DNA of 64,000 nt, from assembly GCA_963576565.1 (NCBI GenBank), contig OY755038.1, positions 176,878,438-176,942,437 on the forward strand, given 5' to 3'. A program made the position numbers and the translations under genes. This document shows positions 56,097 to 64,000 of the stretch, piece by piece; positions within the stretch are counted from its first letter, which is position 1, and each line of letters begins with the position of its first letter. The notes under the pieces are model-generated. The model was given only the letters and a program-made list of their open reading frames with translations. It was not told the DNA's origin and did no database searches. Origin of the DNA: Aspidapion aeneum. Lineage: Eukaryota; Arthropoda; Insecta; Coleoptera; Brentidae.

Positions 56097-56825
56097 TGTT
56101 TTTTGTTTATTTTGATTTTAAAATGTTAAAATTAAAACTGGAGCAATTCTATTACACACCGATCTCGATGTGTCCTTGTTTATCACACCTGATATTCCGT
56201 TTTCCTATTTCCTTTAAACTGACCCATTTAAAAATACGATACCTAAATTCGTGGAGTCAACAACAACGAAAAAAGTGAAAGAGGAAAACATCGAAACAAC
56301 AAGAAAACAGTGTGCTTTAATAGTTTGTCCCGGCCAGACGCATACTGAAAGAAAGGTTGATCATAGCCGCCCTGTGACATCAATCTACGGCCCTTGCCGA
56401 ATTAATTAGTGTCAAACTAAACATAATTAAACCAAAATTCAAAATCGTTAAGCCGCGCGCGCGCAAAAACATAACAGTGCTTAAACATAACAGTGCATTA
56501 AAGATATATTAGTGCGGAAAACCATAAAACATATAAAAGCTAAACAAGGAGTTAACAACGCCATCATAGGATTACTCCATTCCCATGGTACCCTCCTTTT
56601 GACAGAAAACAGCATCGAGGTAAGTCATTTTTTTCAAACATCTCTTTTTTAGCTCCTTTTCTCTCCTTTTCATACCCATTAAAGGTTGATCGCCCACCTC
56701 ACTGCGTCAGCTAAAATTACGATTCTGTTGTTCCCGCGCTCCCTATTGTTTACAGTAGGTGTCCGATTGAGTGGTAGCTCCATAGCTCCTTAGCGAAGAA
56801 GCTATTACACACTCGGCCCGTTTCA
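56097..56825 (+). repeat. 3' LTR of the second BEL element
   Basis: 729 bases. Matches 49456-50181 throughout, with an extra TTTTGATTTTAAAATGTT near its start and lacking CGAACGAAGACATAC. Preceded by TACCTTGGGATAATTAAAAC in the place of the polypurine tract. It carries the same GAG|GTAAGT donor-like site near 56617-56625. Confidence 0.92.
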
Positions 56826-56960
56826 CTCACTACATAAAGCCGGAATTGCTTTGAGGTCATAGTATTTGGCATTCTTGATTTGAATCTGATGTAGGAATTA
56901 ATGACTGTAGCATCCACAGAGAACCAAAATTTTTCTCATACCTCTAAGATTTACTGGTGC
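56826..56960 (-). pseudogene. Likely piggyBac-type transposase fragment
   Basis: The minus strand reads EKFWFSVDATVINSYIRFK, then MTSKQFRLYVVS up to the BEL LTR edge. The order (aromatic-rich helix, D-x-x-V-I-N-S-Y-I, then a basic stretch and -FR--V) is that found near the end of the catalytic domain of piggyBac-family transposases. A stop lies just upstream of EKFW. The continuation beyond the BEL element was not found at 49455, consistent with the missing target duplication. Short, so only moderately sure. Confidence 0.45.
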
Positions 56961-58945
56961 CTTGTGGTTAGACCAGGAAACCACACATTTGTTTTACAAA
57001 AATAAAAGTAATCGACATAATAAATTGATAATAACTATCAAAACAATTAATTTCTAACATATAGTTATAAAGAAAATATGTTTTTACCTGCCATTTTTAA
57101 TCAAAACCACTTCAAAATGTAAAGCACATGCGCTTGTTTGCACCAAAACAAAAGAATCCGCTCACACTTAACAAATATCTAAATAAAAACCGAATTTATT
57201 GCCATCAGAGCATGCATGTAATTATGTCTACCTAATATACTATTTAGGGAACACACTCTATATTGTGGTTAGGCAAAATCACCGCTAGACGTTGACGTAA
57301 AAATTTAATAAATTGTGGTTAGCTCAGCTAACCACTGGTCCTGAAAGGGATTAGCTGAAAATCATAAAAAAAACTATTACCCATAAAGGTATAAAATTAA
57401 TAAGGATTATATTTATCCAGGCATATAAGTCTGATGGCATGAATGTTGTCTTAAAAATGTTTGTTTCTAAAGAGACCCGTGTCTGATAGTTACATTGAGA
57501 AGATAAAAACTATATAAACTATTGTTTATCTTGACAAAAACAGCAAAAACTTTATGTAATAAAAAAATACCAACACTTCTAACCTCAAAAAAGAAAATAA
57601 TAAAACTTACCTTAAAATTTCTCGGAAAACTATGGATTGAATTCCCGCCTTAACTTTGGATACCTACTACACACAGGAAAGTAATACCGAAATTTCATTG
57701 TTTTTGTTGAAAAACTGCAAAAAATGGAAATTTAATAATGCGTCATTCACGCGCCATTGATTAATGGCACCACAGATTACTTCGAATAAAGGAAAGAAAT
57801 AGATTTAAAATGAACTGGAAATAAAATGCGATAGACGAGGTTTTGGTACCTGAATAAAAGGGGGACGGAAAATCCAAACCACAGATAATTATTAAATAAA
57901 ATAGAATAACGAAATAAACGCGCAACTGCAGCTCCTCTTTTGAGTTGTTTTGGAACCAATACTTAAGACCTGTCAATTTCTTAAGAGTTTCCTAGGCATG
58001 GTTTAAAGTCTAGTGGCATTTTCAGACTGTGTCCGTCCCTTTCTATATGTATCGTTTTTTGTCTGTTTATACCGAAACTGAAATTTGACAATTCGACAGG
58101 GCCGATTCGCCGCCTACTGATTTGCCGCGATACAATTTTGTACGGTCCGGCCGCGGGGACAATTTATAAGTTCATATACAGAATGTCCTAAGTTCGATGA
58201 CTCTTACCTGCGAGGCTCGATTTCGAAGAGAAGCTTAAGTTGAAATCCGCATTTTATTATGCACACTCTTGCTTTAAATTTCCTGCAAAACCAAGACTTT
58301 TGCAAGAAAACTTTAAAACTCTTGTGCATCACTACCATCAACTACTTGTTGAAGACTACTGCGAGTACTGCTATTTAAAAACGTTTAAAAAATACTCAAA
58401 TAAGAACGAACTTTCATTATAAGACGCGGCAAAAGGGTTTGTCATAAGTTTAAGAAACTTTTCAATCAATTTAGCAGAGCTTAGTGCTTTCGACGTAGAG
58501 CATTTAGCTTTCCCATAATACGAATCTGTTATTTTCAGCATATATTGCAAAACTGAATAAACTGCTTATTAAGTCTTAAAAGATGCAACCTTGCGGTTAA
58601 TTCAGCCAGAGTGTAAAGTAACTTAATTTAAAAACTTGATAGGCCAGCGATTTCCCTAGCAGCAAAATTTTAACAAGATTTTAACTTTTGCGAATAATAA
58701 ATATTTTTTAATAAATGTCTTTGATGCAACTTTGTTAAAACTTAGGCCGTGTGAATTCAACCAAAATATTTTTATCTGTGTTGCGCTCCGCCCCAGGCAT
58801 AGATAGTAAACCCATCGCCTGGCTAGAAAAGTTACACTAAAAATAACAATCACAAATTATTCCATATTCGTATACCTTAAAAAAATCTGCATAAACTAGA
58901 CCTCTGATTGTTACTTTTTAAATAAAAATTAATTGCGACTATGTG
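56961..58945. other. Gene-free stretch
   Basis: Contains the perfect 21-base palindrome GTGGTTAGCTCAGCTAACCAC (57315-57335), with related GTGGTTAG words at 56957 and 57262. The plus frame about 58205-58422 (FEEKLKLKSAFYYAHSCFKF, then VEDYCEYCYLKTFKKYS) has no recognised family. On the minus strand a donor-like CCTCGCAG|GTAAGAG lies at 58203-58217. No other feature recognised. Confidence 0.35.
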
Positions 58946-59117
58946 CAGGGGCGGATCTAGAAATTTGATTTGGAGGGGGGAATTTTTCGCGTTTTGCATA
59001 GACTATTCCCCGCAGATAAATTGCGACCGGCCAACTTGTGCCGTCGCCAACTCGATTCGCCGCCGGCCCAACTCCCTGTCGACACGATTTGACAGGTGTT
59101 TAGTGCAATTATTGGGT
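58946..59117. other. Lone hAT-type terminus and gene-free DNA
   Basis: CAGGGGCGGATCTAG at 58946 followed by TTGGAGGGGGGAAT has the form of a hAT MITE end, but no partner CTAGATCCGCCCCTG was found downstream. The following 100 bases (GATTCGCCGCCGGCCCAACT) resemble 58100-58150. Confidence 0.4.
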
Positions 59118-59365
59118 ATGTCCATTAGATCTTGGACCCCCATGACAAATAAAAAACTTTTTTTGCGCGATTACCCACAAAAACTTGTTTGATTTTTAAT
59201 TCGTGGGAACTAAAATTTACGTTTGTTGGTATATATTTAACTTAAATATCGCTGAATGAGGCTGAGAAAATAAAGGGGTGGTAAAAAGGCCATATAGCGT
59301 TGATATAACCAAAAACACAATGTGCTTTTATAGGTCACGGATGGATTCTCTCTTTTCATCGATGG
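59118..59365 (+). repeat. Diverged copy of the dispersed 417-base repeat
   Basis: GTCCATTAGATCTTGGACCC, CGCGATTACCCACAAAAACT, TGTTTGATTTTTAATTCGTG, AGCGTTGATATAACC and TAGGTCACGGATGG follow the same order as 28250-28360 then 27945-28070. The segment with the inner GGAAAAATATGAG is deleted. Confidence 0.75.
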
Positions 59366-59384
59366 ATATATACCAATATACATG

Positions 59385-60313
59385 GCGTCAACTAAGTCAC
59401 AGCCGGAAAATGCGTGGAAACACTTTTCTCAGGACCTGGCAAAATTAATGTTTAAATAATAATATTTTTAGCGTTGTAGGCAGTGACGGTTTCCCCATAA
59501 GTGCACATGTGCACGTGCATTCCCAAATTTTACTTAAAAATATATTAAAATTTGATCATTCTTTAATTTAATTAATAATTACCCCAACAGGAATTCACTA
59601 AATTACATATCATCTAGAAATTAATACCCGGTATTTATTGTTTCTATTCGTATTTAAACAGCCTGCGGTGAATGGCGAATGCGCTATATAGTTAGTTCGA
59701 ATCTAATTCTTTACTTTTATTTACTATGGAACCGCCCGCCCTCCCGTGATGCCCCCGCGTCCATGGTTCGCGTTGTATGTTAGAGCAGCTCACGTGCACT
59801 TTTAATTAGTGCGCTTAGACAACTTGGCATTATCGGTCGGGCGCTGGCGGTTTGTTCTGACAATTAAATTTTCAACTTTGCCAGTAGAAAGGAACATAAA
59901 CTAGGTATGATACATTTATTATTTATTTATAGAAACAATAATAATAGGTAGGTAACTAATATCTAACAAAATATCTCTTTTTTTAATTATTTGCTCTATA
60001 TTATTTGATATGACGGCCGACTCGATAGCCCAAAAGGTGAGCGTGGCACTTAAAAAAAAATTACCACCGCAATTTTTTTTTTTTTTGGTGTGCACCCCCA
60101 AAGTTTTTTACCACGCGCCGCCACTGGTTGTAGGGCTTGCCTACCGAGTATGTCTGCCAGATCATGTTTCTTAATAAATTTGTGTACCTTGCTCGCCGTA
60201 TAACGAATCCACAGCTCCTGCAAAGATACGTTCAGCTGCACAAAAGCTGAAACTGCGAGTATGATGACATCTGTGTCACATAAGTAGACCATTATCACGA
60301 AACACCTAACCAC
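59385..60313 (-). pseudogene. PIN-like 'CDTDV ... FHAFSGCD' protein remnant split by a hAT MITE
   Basis: Minus strand before the MITE (60313-60127): VYLCDTDVIILAVSAF, VSLQELWIRYTASKVHKFIK, HDLADILGRQAL. After the MITE (59480-59385): EKCFHAFSGCDLVDAMYIG. The pair of motifs CDTDV-(hydrophobic) and FHA-(T/S)GCD at this spacing is the signature of a widespread uncharacterised protein found in many copies in insects and cnidarians, probably transposon-borne, with a PIN/FEN-type nuclease-like acidic pattern. Function is not established. It is a pseudogene: stops precede VYLCD and EKCFH. Confidence 0.6.
59473..60134. mobile_element. 646-bp hAT MITE with GTTGTAGG target duplication
   Basis: The element 59481-60126 starts CAGTGACGGTTTCCCC and ends GCGCCGCCACTG. 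The two tips are inverted repeats of CAGTG-CGG form, and both ends share a subterminal GTGCAC word. The 8-base repeat GTTGTAGG is found exactly at 59473-59480 and 60127-60134. Duplication length and tip sequence are diagnostic of hAT. No transposase is encoded. Contains a T15 tract near 60071. Confidence 0.93.
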
Positions 60314-60580
60314 GGTGGATAGAATAGATCGGTGTTCGGATCTTAAAAATATATGTCATATTTTTACGTCACTGGTGGTCCAGCTGTTCTTTGTTCATTT
60401 ACTTTGAAGTTTTTAGGTTATGTAAAGCAGATATGTAAAATAAAAATTATCTTAACCTTTTCTCGATTTTTATTGTTTTATTTCTTTTTTAGGTACCTTA
60501 ACTTAAAGCTTTATCATTATATTGAGGTGATCACTGCAGCATCAAGCAGCGGTCCTCAAAAGTAAATTTTACACTATGAG
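60314..60580. other. Gene-free stretch
   Basis: No feature recognised. The plus frame 60353-60565 has no motif. Confidence 0.35.
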
Positions 60581-61142
60581 TTAAGCTGGATTCAAAGTTC
60601 AAGTTCCTTTATTGATGTTTATGTGCTAGGTAGTTCCGTAAAGTAAGATGCAAGGAAAAATAAACTATCCCACAAACATGCTGATGTTAATGGGCAGTTG
60701 ACAGTAAGAAGTAAAACTAAACCATTTTTCTCGAGGGGTGATCAGCTGAACCAAATTTGTACACTATCCTACAGGATTTTAATAAATTTTTGGTCCTGTA
60801 GTGTCCTGTGCAAGTCCTGTATAGTCCTGCCTGAGGGGTCCTATATAGTCATGTGGCTAAAATGGCGCCCATAAAAAAATTCGCGACCAAAACAAAAAAA
60901 AAGGTCATCACATCTTAACTCTCGTTTTTCTTAGAGACCCGATTTGCCTTTGCCGGCCTTAGTACTTAATCATGCTTAGGGCACCCCTTAGGCGCCAGTA
61001 CCCTCGGGGTCCTGTATAGTTCTGTGAAAGTCCTGTGGAAGTCCTGTGGAGTCCTGTAGAAAAATTTGTCTACCTACTGTGAGCAGCTGATCACCCCTTT
61101 TCTTTACTTCTTACTCTATGGACCTATATGAATCCAGCTTAA
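60581..61142. mobile_element. TTAA-flanked inverted-repeat element with GTCCTG subterminal repeats
   Basis: The element 60585-61138 starts GCTGGATTC and ends GAATCCAGC, flanked by TTAA on both sides (60581-60584, 61139-61142). Further inverted pairing: GTAAGAAGTAAA...GGGGTGATCAGCTG (60704-60755) with CAGCTGATCACCCC...TTTACTTCTTAC (61084-61113). Between them about ten GTCCTGT words occur, clustered at 60791-60850 and 61008-61062. No coding capacity. TTAA duplications suggest a piggyBac-type transposase, but the tip is not the usual CCC. Confidence 0.8.
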
Positions 61143-61966
61143 AACATGAGATGCAATGCTAAAAAGCTGTTTTAAAAAATTAATTACTTTTAGATTCAGT
61201 GTACCTTTATTTGTTACATCAGCTAAATAATTGAAAATTATGAAAATGCAAAGTGCTTGGGAGTTGAGACACAGTGCTTTTTAAATATGATGCTTGGTAA
61301 TTCAAACACTTTATAAAAAGTGCTTGAATTGGGAGCTTGCAAGCACTTTAAGGGAAGAAGCACCTTTTCTTAGTAAATGTTAATTGCTTTAAAAGTTAGA
61401 ATTCCCAAAGTGCTCCATTCTTGCAATTACTCTTTTCCCAAGGGGCTTGGTGCTCGGAACATTTTTTTAGGATGCTTTGGTCAGCTCCGATACAGGATAG
61501 CTTTTGAAATAAAATTTAGGCCTGTGTAAAAAAACTAAATAAAGCAATAAAAGAGAGATTGAACAACAGTAGAGGTGAAAAAAATAGTTTATTATGATTT
61601 ATTTACAAATATTCTGTAATTAGAGGTGAATCCATAGTCACTTTATTATCACCTTAAGCTTTAACTATAGTTACAGGTTGGGGAAGCAAGTTACCTTTCA
61701 AAATGACAATGAATGTGACCCTACTTAAATTTAAAGGCTTATTTCTAATAAAAAAGTACAAAAAAATAAACTTTTATTAGATAAAACCTATGATAATATG
61801 AACGCACTGTTTTTTGCATTTTTCTTGCCACTTTGCTCTCACTGCTGGCTTTGCGTTTTTCAACAACAACTTTGTTCTTATTATTAATACTTTTTATTCT
61901 TATATAAGTTCTCTGAAGGCTTTAATAATTTCTTCTGGGAAATCAGGATTTTTCCCTTAAAATATT
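61143..61966. other. Gene-free stretch with GTGCTT cluster; 3' end of the P element
   Basis: 61240-61490 holds about nine GTGCTT/AAGCAC words, including the inverted pair AAGTGCTTGAATTGGGAGCT then TGCAAGCACTT (61318-61351). On the minus strand a polyadenylation signal AATAAA lies near 61770, about 200 bases after the transposase stop. The P element end is somewhere here, but I could not define its terminal repeat. Confidence 0.45.
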
Positions 61967-64000
61967 TCAGTTATAAATTTGACAACTTTTTTCTTTCTGC
62001 AGACATGAGATGGTACTTAATAAAAAAATTTCAAACTGTTTTGCCTGACGTACCCATTCTTCGCTAGGTTCAGTTAAACCTCCAAATGACAAATTTTGTA
62101 CCCAGCTATTCTGGCTATAAAAATATTTGTGCCCTGCTCGTGTTATGTCTTTAGTATACATTGGCATACTTATCTCGAAATTTTCTAGTTAGCCATCCAC
62201 ATAAATATTTGAAGCCATCTTCTTCAGTCTCAGACATCTCCAACACCACATTAGAATTTTCCGATGTATCGGAGGAAGAAGATGACATTTCCATTGTTAC
62301 TTCTGCTTTGTTTAAAACTAAGGAGACCAAGGATTCTTCATTATCTAAGTTTTCTGATGTTTTATAGTTGGTGTTTCTTTGCAACAGGCCGGGGTTCTTT
62401 CCTAGTAAAAGATATTTTATTCGTTGCAAAGCTTCTAATGGCGACGGGTGGTCATGTAGTCCTCCAATTATTCTTATATGGCTAAATGTACTTTCAAGGC
62501 TATCTTGATTTAGTATACTAGTGATAAGGTACATTGTGCCATACTTTTCTTTTAAATCAGTATAAAGATTTTGTAAAGAAGCTGTAGAAATAAGCATACC
62601 TTTTGGAAAAACTTGTAATGTATTTGCACTTTTGCCAATACATCTCATGTTACACACAACATCTTTCACCTTTTCTAATAATTGGTCCTGTTCTCCTTTA
62701 TTAAAACCATAAGGTTTTTTTGTACATAGGCTTTCCTTTGAAGTGTATGATTTGAAAATGTCAAACCAGTTGCTCACCATTTCTATAAATGACCCTGTTC
62801 TTTTTACTGCTTCATTATCACTGAAGTAATGCAATAGTGCAGTTGCTGTGGTATGGGATAATAGCTGAGAAGCTAATAAAACATTTTGGCGCTGGGTACC
62901 TCTACAGTCAAGATGTTGTGGAGATAGCTTGTGAGCGATTTTGATTTCCAGGTCTTTTATAACCTCTACAAGATCTTCAAGTGGTTTTCTTGTAATTGTT
63001 TCACCATTAGGCAAAATAAACCCTGTATCTAAAAGCCAATTTCTGATGAGTTTTAAAAGATGTGGAGTGTCAGCAAAAACATGAATTTTTGTGTTTGTTA
63101 TAGGGTGGTAAAAAAAGTTCTTCTGGTGACACATTTAGTTCTGTCCACAGGCCAACATTACCCCCCCCCCCGCAGTCAGCTACACATGCCACCACTTTAT
63201 AATTAATTTAACAAAGTTCTCTAATTAACATGTCAAGGATATTTTTAGTCATTTTTTGATCAAACTCAACAAAAATAGGTTGCTTAAAATTTTTAAATAA
63301 CCCCCGCACCATCACAACTTGCATGTAATTATGTGGTCCTTTTATTTTATCTTTTACTTTGTCATATTCAAGCTCTGACCTAACTTTCACTTCGTCTTAC
63401 TGGATGCACACCACCTTTTCTTGATTAGATAGATCAATAGCTGCAATTTCCATTAAACGTAATACTTCCGTAAGGATGCCATCTTCCATCCGGATTTGGC
63501 TGGCCCAACTTGCTAGTGTTGATAAATATGGCAGAGGGTAATTAACTTTAGTTCTTAAAAGGGTATAAGCCCCTCGACTTAAATAGCGTAATGTGAAAGC
63601 TTTTGATAAATCATCAGTTGACCACTGAAGTTTCTTTTTTGATTTTGTGAAAATATCTATTTGACATGGAGAAAAACATGTTTTTAAAATTTCCTCACAT
63701 TGACTTTTTCAGATTGCACAATTTTAAGGTGCTCCAAATGCCTTTTGGCATCATCTTTTATCTTTGTTTGAAGTTTTTCTAAATCTGCTTTCAATTTTTG
63801 ATTTTTTTTTGAAGCTCCACATTTTGTCTTTTTAGACTTTCCAATGTGTACATTATTTTTAGGTACTTTTCTTCAAAACTTCCTTGTTTATCACAAATGG
63901 GATCACTGATGTTGGAAATTTCTTGTAAAGTTTTACTTTGAAAATCTGTTAATGTCTTAACTAATTTATTTTGGCTTGATTCTTCAGCTTCTCAACCACT
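61967..64000 (-). pseudogene. P-element (THAP9-like) transposase, 3' two thirds
   Basis: From the right edge on the minus strand: a coiled-coil-like region (LESLKRQNVELQKKI, KADLEKLQTKIKDDAKR), YPLPYLSTLASWASQI, the RNase H-like start DEVKVRSELEYD (first catalytic Asp at 63394-63396), GPHNYMQVVMVRGL, KQPIFVEFDQKMT, VACVADCGGGGNVGLW (second acidic position), then IHVFADTPHLLKLIRNWLLD, NVLLASQLLSHTTATALLHY, PKGMLISTASLQNLY, LITSILNQDSLESTFSHIRI (catalytic Glu region), GGLHDHPSPLEALQRIKYLL and a C-terminal LSFGGLTEPSEEW. Lesions: a TAA immediately before the first catalytic Asp (63397-63399), a frameshift at the T run near 63110, another near 62155, and stops in the coiled-coil part. The THAP DNA-binding domain would lie right of the window. 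Confidence 0.9.

Larger units (their letters stand above)
49456..56825 (+). mobile_element. Second BEL/Pao retrotransposon, younger and nearly complete
   Basis: Plus-strand element of 7370 bases: LTR 49456-50181, primer-binding site 50183, gag from ATG 50792, protease, RT, RNase H, integrase to 55982, LTR 56097-56825. The LTRs are highly similar (roughly 2-3 percent substitutions by eye, plus a few indels). Damage is limited to one stop and a few 1-base frameshifts. No target duplication is present (AGATA on the left, CTCAC on the right), so one flank was probably deleted or rearranged. Confidence 0.92.

Noticed and set aside
58205..58422. 72-codon plus frame with clustered Cys and His
   Set aside because: Cysteine spacing does not fit a known zinc finger, and the opposite strand has an equally plausible splice donor; left unassigned.
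63161..63171. Run of 11 C as a frameshift in the P transposase
   Set aside because: Counting codons, the run keeps the frame (TGC then four glycine codons); only one extra glycine results.
1..64000. tRNA, rRNA or other structured RNA genes
   Set aside because: No A-box/B-box pair with an acceptor stem, and no ribosomal RNA sequence was recognised; isolated GGTTCGA words (for example near 4733) lack the rest of a tRNA.

Overview
The window is eukaryotic, almost certainly insect: AT-rich, with no operons, ribosome-binding sites, rRNA or tRNA genes, and built almost entirely of mobile elements in various states of decay. The element mix (BEL/Pao, Ty3/Gypsy, Ty1/copia, RTE and CR1/Jockey-like LINEs, P element, hAT, mariner-type, Helentron-like and foldback elements) is typical of beetle or hemipteran genomes. 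The sequence does not let me name the order, and I see no convincing host protein-coding gene. Several open frames begin at TTG or GTG, so their listed starts are frame limits and not translation starts.

Layout: 1-3529 is a decayed Gypsy gag-pol on the minus strand, running off the left edge. 6841-7260 is a solo LTR with a 4-bp target duplication. 8870-9454 has three good splice-site-like junctions on the minus strand but no coding frame. 10438-23104 is a complete but dead minus-strand BEL/Pao element with two LTRs and a CCCCA target duplication. Its integrase gene was split by a 6.2-kb element with about 700-bp terminal inverted repeats, which holds a 2.2-kb inverted-repeat element, which holds a LINE fragment: four levels of nesting.

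25140-27490 is a 2.35-kb foldback structure of tandem units in opposed arms. 27724-31540 holds a dispersed 417-bp repeat and a hairpin-ended element. 33642-34666 and 35326-36154 are two TA-flanked hairpin elements. 36212-39598 is a 5'-truncated LINE with endonuclease and RT remnants.

40367-41884 and 45200-47761 are two copies of one element inserted at T|T without target duplication (Helentron-like). The second copy sits in a copia pseudogene (44976-48445) and is itself interrupted by an RTE LINE. 49456-56825 is a younger plus-strand BEL/Pao element with a full-length integrase, followed by a likely piggyBac transposase scrap.

The right end holds a PIN-like 'CDTDV/FHAFSGCD' pseudogene split by a 646-bp hAT MITE (59481-60126), a TTAA-flanked element full of GTCCTG repeats (60585-61138), and the 3' two thirds of a P-element transposase gene on the minus strand running off the right edge.

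The genes do not form a pathway. The useful information is the insertion history: several insertions can be checked against an empty site or an interrupted reading frame inside this same window.
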